A DNA stretch of 64,000 nt from an uncultured Sutterella sp. GTDB taxonomy: Bacteria > Pseudomonadota > Gammaproteobacteria > Burkholderiales > Burkholderiaceae_F. The notes under the pieces were generated by a model that did not search any database, was not told the DNA's origin, and saw nothing but the letters and a program-made list of their open reading frames with translations. Below, piece by piece: positions 55,208-64,000 of the stretch (position 1 is its first letter; every line of letters starts with the position of its first letter). The stretch spans positions 3,284 through 67,283 of the forward strand of contig CAAGKD010000105.1 of NCBI GenBank assembly GCA_900770335.1, in the 5' to 3' direction. The position numbers and the translations under genes are program-made.

Positions 55208-57052
55208 TCAGAGCGCGTCGAGCGTCTCGCCGCCCGTGAGGCCCTTCATGCGCTCGTGGCGTTCGCGCCAGTCCGGCAGGATCCGGCCCACCTCGGTCCA
55301 GAAGGCCCCGGAGTGGTTGAACTCGATGAGGTGCGCGAGCTCGTGGGCCGCGACGTACTCGATCTGCGCGTCCGCAAGGGCGATGAGGCGCCAGGAGAGC
55401 CGGATGAAGCCGTCGCTCGTGCACGAGCCCCAGCGCCTGCGGGCGCCTGAGAGCTTCCAGCCGCGCGGCAGCTTCGTCGCATGCGTCATGACGCGCATCC
55501 AGCAGTCGTTGATGACGCGCCAGGCGGACCTGCGCAACAATTCACCGAGCGCCGTGCGCACGCGCTTCTCATCGGCGTCCTTCGGAACCTTGAGCCAGAT
55601 CTCCGAAAGCCCGCCGACGGGAACGATCTGCGCGACGGGCATGCCGAGCCGCAGCGTCGCGCGCCCGCCCCGGTAGGGGATCGACGCGCCGTCGGCGAAC
55701 TTCAGGACGTCAACGGGGCGCTTGGGCAGATGCTCGAGCACCCAGTCGGCGCTCTCGCGCATGAAGCTCTCCGCCTCCTCGTCCTTGACCCATTCGGGGC
55801 AGCGCACCTCGATTCGCTCGGACTGCACGACGAAGATCGAGAGCCTGCGGCGGCGGGCGTTTCTCACGAGGGTGTAGGGCACGCGAACGCCCCGGAGCTC
55901 CACGGAGCGGTCGCCCGGCGCGTCGCCGAGCCAGTCGGCGACGGACCCCGCCTCCCCGGCGTCATCCTCTTCGTCCTCTTCGGCCGCTTTTCCCTCCTCT
56001 TCCTCCTCTTCCTCCTCGACCTCCTCGGGCTCGATCCCCGAAGCGTCTGATTCGGACGGAGCCCGGGCCGGCCCGGCCGCAGGAGCGGCCGGCGTTTCCG
56101 GCTCCTCTTCTGACTCAGCCTCAGAAGCCGCCCTCGGGCGCGCCTTCACATGCGCCGAGGGTTCCGGAACGCGCTCGATCCCGGCAAGCTTCTCCGCGAT
56201 CCAGGCCTCATTTTCTTTCGCGATGCCCTCGCTCAACTCAGCGTCGGAGCTCGTGATCGGCGCCTTGATCAGGAATCTCCCCGTCTTCGGGTCGAAGTGA
56301 ATCACGCTTGTCGTTCTTCTCGCGCTGCGCTCAATGTCGATGTTGATGATCTCGTCGTTGATGACGACCGTCGCGACGCCCTTTTCCGGATGGACCGGAA
56401 TCTCCTCCGACTCCGGACGCTTCCGGGCCAGCATCCCGCGCATCCAGTCCTTCCACTTGCCGTTGAGGTCCTCATCGAGCCAGTCCTGCGGCCATTTCTT
56501 CGGAAGACGAATGATGAAGTGCCCGGAAGGAATCTGGCAGATCTCACCCTGGCGGCGGCGCCCGTCGACCTTCACCTCGACGGGAATCTCCTCGCCGTCG
56601 ATCTCAACCGTGATGCGTCCCGGGCGGACGCATCCGGAGGCATCCTCGCCCTCCGATTTTCCGCTCGAAGCCTTCCCCTTGCCCTTCGTCGGCTTTCTGT
56701 CGCAGAACTTCCTGGCGATCATGCTCGCGTCATCGGGCGTGAAGCCCCAGCGGGCGAGATGCTCGACCACGGCGCCGCCGATCGTCTCGACGAACCTGAG
56801 GATCGTCTCATCGCGCGCCCAGAGCGGAGCCCGAACCGTGACGAGCCCCCACATCATGTCCGCATCGAGGCCGAGGTCCTTCTGCTCCCTGCTGCGACGA
56901 ACGAGGAAGTGCAGCGTCCACGCCTGGAGATAGACCCGGGCCTTGAGCACGTCCTGCTCCGGATGGGGCTCCCCCGCCACACGATCCTTCTGAAGCATCC
57001 GCCACCATTCACCCGACTTCGTCTCCTGCTCGAAGGGATCTTCAAAGAACAT
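55208..57052 (-). CDS. YgjP-type metallopeptidase with repeated N-terminal domains
   Basis: 614 residues; ordinary YgjP/DUF45 proteins are ~170-250. The C-terminal peptidase (~382-600) has zinc motif H570-E571-L-A-H574 with H580, plus RRWGSC (540-544) and EFNHSGAFW. Upstream, two further segments look like degenerate copies of the YgjP N-terminal beta domain: ~145-208 and ~224-292 (ERSARRTTSVI next to RFLIKAP, compared with VRNARRRRLSI next to IEVRCP in the third copy at ~382-443). Residues 1-115 are a Trp-rich helical domain I do not recognise. An acidic run (~341-364, mostly Glu/Asp) separates the second copy from the peptidase. It lies 17 bases after plsC. The substrate is unknown. Confidence 0.82.
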   Translation of the reverse strand: MFFEDPFEQETKSGEWWRMLQKDRVAGEPHPEQDVLKARVYLQAWTLHFLVRRSREQKDLGLDADMMWGLVTVRAPLWARDETILRFVETIGGAVVEHLARWGFTPDDASMIARKFCDRKPTKGKGKASSGKSEGEDASGCVRPGRITVEIDGEEIPVEVKVDGRRRQGEICQIPSGHFIIRLPKKWPQDWLDEDLNGKWKDWMRGMLARKRPESEEIPVHPEKGVATVVINDEIINIDIERSARRTTSVIHFDPKTGRFLIKAPITSSDAELSEGIAKENEAWIAEKLAGIERVPEPSAHVKARPRAASEAESEEEPETPAAPAAGPARAPSESDASGIEPEEVEEEEEEEEGKAAEEDEEDDAGEAGSVADWLGDAPGDRSVELRGVRVPYTLVRNARRRRLSIFVVQSERIEVRCPEWVKDEEAESFMRESADWVLEHLPKRPVDVLKFADGASIPYRGGRATLRLGMPVAQIVPVGGLSEIWLKVPKDADEKRVRTALGELLRRSAWRVINDCWMRVMTHATKLPRGWKLSGARRRWGSCTSDGFIRLSWRLIALADAQIEYVAAHELAHLIEFNHSGAFWTEVGRILPDWRERHERMKGLTGGETLDAL

Positions 57053-57069
57053 CGCTTTCCTTCCTGCGT

Positions 57070-57783
57070 TCAGCGCACATGCGCCTCGATCCAGGCCTCG
57101 ACCTGCGCGGTGATCTCATGCGGATCACGCCCTGCGGTCTCAATGAGCGGCCCCACGACGACGTCGATCGTCCCGGGGATCTTCGCAACGCTGTTCTTCG
57201 GCCAGCAGCGGCCGGCGTTGTGCGCGATCGGCAGAATCGGCAGCCCCATGGCCGCGGCGAAGCGCGCGCCGCCCGTCTTCCAGCGGACGTGCTCGCCGAG
57301 CGGCACGCGCGTGCCCTCGGGAAAGAGCGTCACCCACCAGCCGCGCCTCTCGAACTCGGGGCCGCGCTCCATGAACTGCGCGAAGGCCTGGCGGCCCTTG
57401 CCGCGGTCGATCGCCATCATGCGCATCGACGCGAGGGCCCAGCCGAGGAAGGGAATCCAGTTGAGGGACTTCTTGTAGATGAAGCAGGGCGGATGCTTGA
57501 GGAAGGCGCCGAGCCAGAAGGGATCCCAGGCCGACTGGTGCTTGACGAGAACGACGCAGGGCCTGTCGGGCATGTTCTCGAGCCCGCTCGCGCGCGAGCG
57601 CACGCCGCAGGTGACTTCAAGAATCCGCAGGACGAGCTTCGCCCACGGGCGGCAGATCGCCTCGTAGCGGGCCTCGTAGCTCATGAAGGGCCACGTGGCG
57701 ATGAGCGCGAGCGTGAGCCCGATGATGGTGAGGGCGAGGAGCAGGTAGAAGAGCCACCCTCGCAGCGTGTGAACGAGATTCAT
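57070..57783 (-). CDS. plsC: 1-acyl-sn-glycerol-3-phosphate acyltransferase PlsC
   Basis: 237 residues. One N-terminal membrane helix (~8-30), HX4D motif KHQSAWDPF, and FPEGTR near residue ~154. Makes phosphatidate in the inner membrane. In many Burkholderiales a gmhB gene sits between glyS and plsC; here it does not. A hairpin lies between glyS and this gene. Confidence 0.93.
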   Translation of the reverse strand: MNLVHTLRGWLFYLLLALTIIGLTLALIATWPFMSYEARYEAICRPWAKLVLRILEVTCGVRSRASGLENMPDRPCVVLVKHQSAWDPFWLGAFLKHPPCFIYKKSLNWIPFLGWALASMRMMAIDRGKGRQAFAQFMERGPEFERRGWWVTLFPEGTRVPLGEHVRWKTGGARFAAAMGLPILPIAHNAGRCWPKNSVAKIPGTIDVVVGPLIETAGRDPHEITAQVEAWIEAHVR

Positions 57784-57924
57784 AGGTTCCCGGGGGTTGT
57801 GACGCCCGCTTGAGCGCGGGACGCCTTTGGAAGGTCCTTGAAAGATTACATGCGCCGCGGGCCCGCCGCCGGAGCCTCCCGGCGGTTGCGCGGGAGGGCC
57901 GGCGACGGGCCCGCGGGACGTGCG

Positions 57925-57946
57925 GCCTCCCCGGCGGGGGGGAGGC
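57925..57946 (-). terminator. Hairpin after glyS
   Basis: GCCTCCCC paired with GGGGAGGC, loop of six, seven bases past the glyS stop. No T run; likely attenuation or 3' end protection. Confidence 0.4.
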
Positions 57947-57952
57947 TCACGG

Positions 57953-60043
57953 TCACTTGGCGAGACGAGCGATCTCGGCGACGCGGTTCATCACGCCGTA
58001 GAGGCGCTTGAGGAGCGCGAGGCGGTTGGTGCGCAGCTTCGGATCCTCGGCGTTCACCATGACGCCCTCGAAGAACGCGTCGACGGGTGCGCGCAACGCG
58101 GCGATGGCGACGAGCACCTCCTCGAAGCGGCCGGCCTCGTAGAGCTCCTCGGCGCGCGGCTCGACGGCGAGCAGCTCCTCGTGGAGGCGCTTCTCGGCGT
58201 CCTCGACGAGCGCGGCGGGATCGACGACGTCGGAGACCTCGCCCTCGACCTTGCGCAGGATGTTGCCGATGCGCTTGTTGGCGGCCGTGAGGGACTCCGA
58301 CTCGGGCAGGGCCATGAAGGCCTGCACCGCGGCGAGGCGCTGCGGGATGTCGGCGAGCTTCGCGGGATGGAGCGCGAGGATGGCGTCGGCCTCCTGGGCC
58401 GTGGCCCCGCGGTCGCGGAGCATCACGCGCAGGCGGTCGGCGAAGAACTCAAGGAGCGCGGCGCGGTTGTCCGTCACGCCCGGAACCTCGGCCTCGGCGG
58501 CCCAGGCGGCGTCGATCATCTCGGGCAGGCTCACGCGGAGCTCCTTCTCGATGAGCATGCGCAGCACGCCGAGGGCGTGGCGGCGCAGCGCGAACGGATC
58601 CTTCTCGCCGGTCGGGAGCTGGCCGATGCCGAAGAGGCCGACGAGCGTCTCGAGCTTGTCGGCGAGCGCGACGGCGAGGCTCACCGGGGTGGAGGGAAGC
58701 GCGTCGCCCGCATAGCGGGGCTGGTAGTGCTCGCGGATCGCGAGGGCGACGTCGGCGGGCTCGTTGTCATGACGGGCGTAGTACTCGCCCATGATGCCCT
58801 GGAGCTCGGGGAACTCGCCCACCATGAGGGTGCGCAGGTCGGCCTTGGCGAGCGTGGCGGCGCGCTCGGCCTCGGCGCGGTCCGCGCCGATGAGGCTGGC
58901 GACGACGCCGGCGATGGCGCGCACGCGGAGCATGCGCTCGTACTGGCTGCCGAGCTTGTTGTGGTAGACGACGTGGCGCAGGCCGTCGACGCGGCTCTCG
59001 AGCGAGTGCATCTGGTCCTGGTCGTAGAAGAACTTCGCGTCGGCGAGGCGGGCGCGGACCACGCGGGCGTTGCCCTCGGAGATGGCCTTGCCGCCGTCGC
59101 GGGCCTCGAGCTGCGAGATCAGCAGGAACCGGTTCATGAGCTTGCCGGCCTTGTCGCGCAGGGCGAAGTATTTCTGGTTGAGCTGCATCGTGAGGATGAG
59201 GCATTCCTCGGGAACGCGCAGGAACTCCTCCTCGAAGCGGCTTTCGTAGATGACCGGCCACTCGGTGAGGGCGGAGACCTCCTCGAGCAGATCCTCGGGC
59301 ATGATCGGCGTCGCCTCCAGCGCGGCGGCGCGGGAGCGGAGCTCCTCCTCGATGCGGGCGCGGCGGGCGTCGTAGCAGGGCTCGACGCGCACGGAGCGCA
59401 GCGTTTCGCAGTAGCTGTCCGCATCCGGGATCTCGACGGGGTCGGGAGCGTGGAAGCGGTGGCCGCGGGTGACGCGGCCGGCCTTGAGGCCGAAGAGCTC
59501 GACGGGAACGACGTCGGCGCCGAAGAGGGCCGTGAGGTGGCGCACCGGACGCACGAAGGAGACCGTCGTCTCGCCGTCAGCGAGCTGGTAGGTCATGACC
59601 TTCGGAATCGGCAGGTGCTTCGTCGCGTAGTCGAGGGCCTTCTGCAGGGCCGGAGCGAGCTCGACGCCCGAGCGGACGCCTTCGTAGACGAGCTGCTCGT
59701 TCTTGCCGTCATTGACGCGCTCCAGGCGCTCGACGTCGCACTCGATGCCGAGGGCGGCCATCTTCTTCAGAAGAGCGGGCGTGGCCTTGCCGTCGGCGCC
59801 GATGCCGACCTTGACCGGAACGAGCTTCTGGCGGAACGTCTCGTCCGGGCTTTTGGCACGGACGTTCGTGATGTGCACCGCGAGGCGGCGCGGCGCGCCG
59901 TAGGCGACGGTCTGGCTGCCGTCTTCGAGGAAATGCGCGTCCGCGAGGCTCTTGCGTACGCCTTCGGCGAAGGCTTCGGAGAGCTTCCTCAGCGCCTTCG
60001 GCGGGAGTTCCTCGGTCTGCAGTTCAACGAGAAGATTCGTCAT
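57953..60043 (-). CDS. glyS: Glycine-tRNA ligase beta subunit
   Basis: 696 residues. Starts MTNLLVELQTEELPPKAL, has the family's GAPRRLAVHI, RVTRGHRFH, and the C-terminal HD-like and anticodon region (NRLALLKRLYGVMNRVAEIARL). ATG 60043 has GGAG about 12 bases upstream; an earlier MMEKENK start at 60064 is less supported. Works with GlyQ as an alpha2beta2 enzyme. 26 bases after glyQ. Confidence 0.97.
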   Translation of the reverse strand: MTNLLVELQTEELPPKALRKLSEAFAEGVRKSLADAHFLEDGSQTVAYGAPRRLAVHITNVRAKSPDETFRQKLVPVKVGIGADGKATPALLKKMAALGIECDVERLERVNDGKNEQLVYEGVRSGVELAPALQKALDYATKHLPIPKVMTYQLADGETTVSFVRPVRHLTALFGADVVPVELFGLKAGRVTRGHRFHAPDPVEIPDADSYCETLRSVRVEPCYDARRARIEEELRSRAAALEATPIMPEDLLEEVSALTEWPVIYESRFEEEFLRVPEECLILTMQLNQKYFALRDKAGKLMNRFLLISQLEARDGGKAISEGNARVVRARLADAKFFYDQDQMHSLESRVDGLRHVVYHNKLGSQYERMLRVRAIAGVVASLIGADRAEAERAATLAKADLRTLMVGEFPELQGIMGEYYARHDNEPADVALAIREHYQPRYAGDALPSTPVSLAVALADKLETLVGLFGIGQLPTGEKDPFALRRHALGVLRMLIEKELRVSLPEMIDAAWAAEAEVPGVTDNRAALLEFFADRLRVMLRDRGATAQEADAILALHPAKLADIPQRLAAVQAFMALPESESLTAANKRIGNILRKVEGEVSDVVDPAALVEDAEKRLHEELLAVEPRAEELYEAGRFEEVLVAIAALRAPVDAFFEGVMVNAEDPKLRTNRLALLKRLYGVMNRVAEIARLAK

Positions 60044-60069
60044 TTTGTTTTCTTTCTCCATCATCCGGA

Positions 60070-60981
60070 TCAGCGGGCTTCGTGCTTCTTGAGCATCGGG
60101 AAGCCAAGACGCTCGCGCGAGTCGTAGTAGCTCTGCGCGACATTCCTCGAAATGGCGCGGATGCGGGCGATGTAGTGGGCGCGCTCAGTTACGGAGATGG
60201 CGCCGTGCGCGTCAAGGAGGTTGAAGGTGTGGCCGGCCTTGAGAACCATCTCATAGGCGGGCAGCGCCAGGTTGAGGTTCATCAGGCGCTTGGCCTCGCC
60301 CTCGAAGTAGTCGAACTGGCCGAGAAGCTTCTCGCAGTCGCTCGCCTCGAAGTTGTACGTGGACTGCTCGACTTCGTTCTGGTGGAAGACGTCGCCGTAG
60401 GTGAGCTTGCGCTCGAAGCCGTCGGGATCGGTCCAGGTCGTGAAGACGAGGTCGAAGACGTTGTCGCAGTTCTGCAGGTACATCGTCAGGCGCTCAAGAC
60501 CGTAGGTGATCTCGCCCGTGATCGGCTTGCACTCGAGGCCGCCGACCTGCTGGAAGTACGTGAACTGCGTCACCTCCATGCCGTTCATCCAGACCTCCCA
60601 GCCGAGGCCCCAGGCGCCGAGCGTCGGGTTCTCCCAGTTGTCCTCGACGAAGCGGATGTCGTTCACCTCGGTGTCCACACCCAGGGCGCGCAGCGACCCG
60701 AGGTAGAGGTCGACGATGTTCGTCGGAGCGGGCTTGAGAACGACTTGGAACTGGTGGTGCTGATGCAGGCGGTTGGGGTTCTCGCCGTAGCGGCCGTCCT
60801 TCGGGCGGCGCGAGGGCTGCACGTACGCGGCGCGCCAGGGTTCAGGCCCCAGGGCGCGAAGGAACGTCGCGGTGTGAGAGGTGCCGGCGCCGACCTCCAT
60901 GTCGATCGGCTGCAGGAGCGCGCAGCCCTGCCGATTCCAGTATTCCTGCAGGCGCAGGATCACTTCCTGAAAAGTAATCAT
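60070..60981 (-). CDS. glyQ: Glycine-tRNA ligase alpha subunit
   Basis: 303 residues. Class II catalytic core with [53 protein letters not shown], and [22 protein letters not shown] 60981 follows the family start MITFQEVI. First gene of glyQ-glyS-plsC and the YgjP-type peptidase. Confidence 0.98.
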   Translation of the reverse strand: MITFQEVILRLQEYWNRQGCALLQPIDMEVGAGTSHTATFLRALGPEPWRAAYVQPSRRPKDGRYGENPNRLHQHHQFQVVLKPAPTNIVDLYLGSLRALGVDTEVNDIRFVEDNWENPTLGAWGLGWEVWMNGMEVTQFTYFQQVGGLECKPITGEITYGLERLTMYLQNCDNVFDLVFTTWTDPDGFERKLTYGDVFHQNEVEQSTYNFEASDCEKLLGQFDYFEGEAKRLMNLNLALPAYEMVLKAGHTFNLLDAHGAISVTERAHYIARIRAISRNVAQSYYDSRERLGFPMLKKHEAR

Positions 60982-61141
60982 TGTCTTGTCAGCGCCGATC
61001 TGAACCGAGCGGCACGAAAAATAAGAGAGAAATGCCGAGGATCGGCAAGTCAAAGCAAAGACGCCATTATATTCGCCCGACCGCCGGCACTGCCCGGATT
61101 CACGCGGACGGCGGGGCGTCGGAGAGGCGGCGAAGCCAATC

Positions 61142-61176
61142 AAAAACGGCGCACCTCCCGGAGGGAGATGCGCCGT
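61142..61176 (-). terminator. Terminator after the porin gene
   Basis: On minus CGGCGCATCTCCC paired with GGGAGGTGCGCCG, followed by TTTTTG, 100 bases past the porin stop. Confidence 0.8.
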
Positions 61177-61279
61177 GCTTCCATGCGTGCGCTGGCGGTC
61201 GAATGGGATTTCTGAAGCTCAAGCTCCCGTCGAGCGCAGCTCATCCGGGCCGGCGGTGCAAGCGCCGGTCACCCGATGA

Positions 61280-62473
61280 TTAGAAGTGGTGGGAAATGCC
61301 GAAGTAAGCGCCGCCTTCCTTCGTCTTCTCGGAATCAGATTCGCCAGCGGAATTCTTGCTCTTGACCTTGGTCTGATTGAAGCCGGCGCCCGCGTAGATC
61401 GTCGTGCGCTCGCTGAGCGGGTAGCAGTAGCGAGCGGCGAAGCCATAATAATCAGCCTTCACTTCGGCAAGATCCGTGGGGAAGTACTCGTCGAGATCAT
61501 CCGCCTTCGCATGCGAATAGTAGGCGCCCAGCGTCAGCTCGCCGCCAGCGGCCTGAACGATCGTGCCGAGATGGAGACCGTAGCCCTTGATGCCGTCCTT
61601 GGAGACGACCGGAACGATGTTGTCCGTCTTAAGGATAGTGTCTTCGTACTCCGTATCCACGCCGGTGAAGCTGTTGGCGCCCGTGAAGTACTGGCCCATT
61701 GCGAAGAGCCTAGCGACGCCGAAGTCGAAGTTGCCGCCGAGGTAGTAGGTCTGGCCGTCCTTGACGTCGTGATCAAAGGAACGGTAGTACGTCGAGTACT
61801 TCTGGAGCTCATAAGCGGCGACGAACTGAGCGGGGCCGTATTCACCCGTCAGAGCGAAGGAGGCGTACCGATTGGCCGTCGAGCGGCCTTCATCGCCGGT
61901 GTAATCATCACCGTCGTAAGTGCCAAGGGTTTCCTTGTTGTCATTCTTGAGCGAATACTGGACCGTAGCCTGCAGACCGGCGAACTGCGGGGTCTGGTAG
62001 GTGATCATGTTGTCGTAACGGTCGCTCGCGTTGAAGCCGAAGGCGAACTCATCGCCGCCGTCGAAGGAATCGCCGATCGCATAGACGATGTCATAGGTGC
62101 CGGCGGCAGAGCCGAGACCGCCCATGCGGCCGAGGGAGACCTCACCGAAGGCGCTGCTGACGAAGAGACGAGCCTCACGGCCGAAGAGACGGCCGCTCTG
62201 ATTGAGCGTGCCGTCATCGGAGTTGAAGCCGTTCTCGAGCTTGAAGCCCACGGTCATGCCGTTGCCGAGATCCTCGGTGCCCTTGAGGCCGAACTTCGAG
62301 GCGGAATTGATGCCGTTGGCCATCTCGAACTTGTTGGTGGCGTCCTCGCCATCCGTCTTCGAGTAGGTGTACTTGAAGCCGGTGTCGACGTCGCCATAGA
62401 GCGTCACGTCAGCGGCGGCGGCGGTGCCGGCAAAAGCGCCGAGAACGGCGAGCGCAGCAAGAGTCTTCTTCAT
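61280..62473 (-). CDS. Outer-membrane porin (Gram-negative trimeric type)
   Basis: 397 residues. Signal peptide MKKTLAALAVLGAFAGTAAA, mature start DVTLYGDVDTGF, repeated strand patterns (SASKFGLKGTEDLG, GFKLENGF, GREARLFVSSAFGEVSLGRMG) and the classical C-terminal aromatic (ISHHF). Such porins form trimers for small hydrophilic solutes. ATG has AGGG upstream. Codon use and A+T content look slightly softer than neighbours, as highly expressed genes often do. Which solute is unknown. Confidence 0.95.
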   Translation of the reverse strand: MKKTLAALAVLGAFAGTAAAADVTLYGDVDTGFKYTYSKTDGEDATNKFEMANGINSASKFGLKGTEDLGNGMTVGFKLENGFNSDDGTLNQSGRLFGREARLFVSSAFGEVSLGRMGGLGSAAGTYDIVYAIGDSFDGGDEFAFGFNASDRYDNMITYQTPQFAGLQATVQYSLKNDNKETLGTYDGDDYTGDEGRSTANRYASFALTGEYGPAQFVAAYELQKYSTYYRSFDHDVKDGQTYYLGGNFDFGVARLFAMGQYFTGANSFTGVDTEYEDTILKTDNIVPVVSKDGIKGYGLHLGTIVQAAGGELTLGAYYSHAKADDLDEYFPTDLAEVKADYYGFAARYCYPLSERTTIYAGAGFNQTKVKSKNSAGESDSEKTKEGGAYFGISHHF

Positions 62474-62807
62474 TTTCTCAAACCCTGTAGGGCCCGCGCG
62501 GCTTCGGCCGCGGGGACCTGAATGACTTGTGGCTGCGGGGCGCCCGCCCCGTCAGTCCGGAATGACAACCGTTCGCATGAAGCAGAAAACGGCCATCGGT
62601 GCAATCAGCCTAGATCCTAGGCGGGGGCTCGAAAGAGAATCAGACCAATTCTCGTGTGCTCATTGTTTTTGCTTTGACATCAATGTGTTGCGTCGTAAAA
62701 GTTCTGGGAAAAAAAAACAACAGTTTCAAAGCACTGCGGATCGCGGCTCCAACAGAAGCCCGAAAAAGCAGAATCAGGCAATTTTTGCGACTACCCGCAG
62801 GCCGTGA
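62474..62807. promoter_or_regulatory. Leader of the porin gene
   Basis: 334 bases, A/T-rich, no gene. Contains CCTAG-ATC-CTAGG (62609-62621), a run of nine A at 62709-62717 (T9 on the porin strand) and a TTGATG (minus) 20 bases before weak -10 material. No convincing complete promoter pair was read. Possible operator and phase-variation site. Confidence 0.4.
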
Positions 62808-64000
62808 TCAGCGCTCTGCGCCGCGTCCGAGGCGCCCCGCAAGCGCGCCCCCGAGGACGAGGAAAAGCGCGAGAAGGAGCGCCGGGAGATTCCCGAACTG
62901 CAGGAAGGGCGTCGCACCGCCCGTGCGCGTCTGCGCCGCCAGGGTGAGCACGGCCGCGCCCGATTCGGGCGCCTGTGCGACGATCCGGCCGCGCTCGTCG
63001 ACAAGCGCCGAGCTTCCGTTCATGCTCACGCTCGCGGCCGGCCGGGCGGAGGCCTTGGCGAGGAGCCGCGTCATGTCGAGGTGCTGCCCGATGATCCTCG
63101 GATCGAACCAGCCGAGGTTCGCGGTGACGAGGAGCAGATTGGGCGCCGCCTTCGGATCCGTCCAGAGGCTCCGAAGGACCTCGCCGTCGAGGTTCTCGTA
63201 GCAGATGAGGACGCCCGCGCGAATCCCGGGCGCGACGATCGGGTTCTCCTGCCCGAATCCGCCCCGCGCCTGATCGGCGAGCGGGATGTTCATCGCGTCG
63301 ACGAACCACCTGAAGCCCGCGGGCACGAACTCGCCGAAGGGCACGAGCTTGCGCTTGTCCGTGACCGCGACCTTTCCATCGGCCGCGAGGAGCGCGGAGT
63401 TGCGCCACTCGCCCTCCTCGTCATGCCGGAAGGCGCTCAGGAGCACCGGCGCATCCGCGGCGGCGATGAAGTCCTCGAGCGCGGCCTGCGCCGTCTTCGG
63501 CAGCTTCAGGATGTCGGTCGTGATGATGCCCTCGGGCGTCAATGCGAGCCGAGGGGCGTCGCCCGCGGGCCAGGACTCGCGCATGAGGTTCGCCGCGTCC
63601 CGCAGACGTCGCCAGGACACTGGGCGCGTCCAGCCGTCAACTACGGGAAGGTCCGCCTGCACGATGCGGAGCGTGAGCTGCGGCCCCGCCTCGGACCAGG
63701 TCGAGAGCCCCCCGAAGGCCGCGAGCGCGCCGATCACCGCATAGGCGGCGAGCGCCGCGAGCGTCGTCCTCGCCGACCGGTGAAGGACGAGCGCGGCGAG
63801 CGCCGCCGCGCCGACGAGAAGCGCGAGGTTGACGAGGTGCTCGCCCCCGAGGGGCGCGAGCTCGGCGAGCAGGGTGTCGAGCGTCGCGAAGGCGGGCGTG
63901 AGCCAGCCGAAGTCGATGCCGCCCTCGCCGCGCAGCCACTCGGCGAGCGTGAGAAGGCCCGCGAGCGCGAAGAGGCGCGAGATCGGAAGAGCGTCGTGTA
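62808..64000 (-). CDS. lnt: Apolipoprotein N-acyltransferase, 5' truncated
   Basis: The frame is open from the right edge. The C-terminal nitrilase-like domain has LALTPEGIITTDIL (catalytic Glu region), KRKLVPFGEFVP (Lys) and GVLICYENLDGEVL (Cys), and the preceding part has membrane helices with the EWLRG...FGWLTPAF segment found in Lnt. It acylates the N-terminal Cys of lipoproteins in the inner membrane. The last 21 bases (63980-64000) are adapter sequence, so the true reading ends at about 63979. A C-terminal membrane helix precedes GRGAER. Confidence 0.92.
   Translation of the reverse strand, partial: HDALPISRLFALAGLLTLAEWLRGEGGIDFGWLTPAFATLDTLLAELAPLGGEHLVNLALLVGAAALAALVLHRSARTTLAALAAYAVIGALAAFGGLSTWSEAGPQLTLRIVQADLPVVDGWTRPVSWRRLRDAANLMRESWPAGDAPRLALTPEGIITTDILKLPKTAQAALEDFIAAADAPVLLSAFRHDEEGEWRNSALLAADGKVAVTDKRKLVPFGEFVPAGFRWFVDAMNIPLADQARGGFGQENPIVAPGIRAGVLICYENLDGEVLRSLWTDPKAAPNLLLVTANLGWFDPRIIGQHLDMTRLLAKASARPAASVSMNGSSALVDERGRIVAQAPESGAAVLTLAAQTRTGGATPFLQFGNLPALLLALFLVLGGALAGRLGRGAER
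63980..64000. other. Illumina TruSeq adapter remnant at contig end
   Basis: The final 21 bases, beginning AGATCGGAAGAGCG and continuing TCGTGTA, match the well-known TruSeq adapter. They are not part of the genome. Confidence 0.95.

Noticed and set aside
1..64000. CRISPR arrays, insertion sequences and prophage genes.
   Set aside because: No regularly spaced repeats, transposase, terminal inverted repeat pairs or phage structural genes were seen.

Overview
The window is GC-rich (roughly two thirds G+C by eye) and reads as a chromosomal contig of a betaproteobacterium in Burkholderiales. Gene order (dusB-fis-purH, lptD-surA-pdxA-rsmA, glyQ-glyS-plsC, recA-recX, tolB-pal-cpoB, amgK-murU) and the trimeric-type porin fit that order, and the gene set suggests a Sutterella-like gut member of Sutterellaceae. 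The family assignment is inference; no rRNA is present to settle it. The right end finishes in an Illumina adapter sequence (63980-64000), so it is a contig edge, not biology.

Left part (1-25.5 kb): the 3' part of yhdP, a small thioredoxin-like gene, an acyltransferase/cytidylyltransferase pair, and a surface-glycan O-acyltransferase (4607-6524) whose only plausible start codon is out of frame across a run of seven C. Then infA, hemG, fadD, an M20 peptidase, an S4 RNA-binding protein, a CidA/LrgA-LrgB pair, nitronate monooxygenase divergent from mnmA, a TerC-like membrane protein, and recA-recX with a palindrome-rich recA leader. Three tRNA-Lys genes follow (one UUU, two identical CUU), then metN-metI, trmB, uppP, a YecA-like protein and ettA.

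Middle (25.5-41.5 kb): a kinase-like protein, an unrecognised small protein, two divergent universal stress protein genes with several palindromes between them, an orphan LuxR-type response regulator, moaC, bepA, a ferredoxin-NADP reductase, apbC divergent from metG, a SulP transporter, scpA and NAD-malic enzyme.

Right part (41.7-64 kb): a minus-strand run amgK-murU-dusB-fis-purH-tolB-pal-cpoB joins peptidoglycan recycling, tRNA modification, purine synthesis and the periplasmic half of Tol-Pal. It diverges from the envelope cluster lptD-surA-pdxA-rsmA. Next come glyQ-glyS-plsC and an unusual 614-residue YgjP-type metallopeptidase with apparent triplication of its N-terminal domain, then a porin and the 3' part of lnt. 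Most genes are housekeeping. No CRISPR array, prophage or insertion sequence was seen. The strongest candidates for new biology are the out-of-frame acyltransferase with its C tract and the multi-repeat YgjP-type protein.
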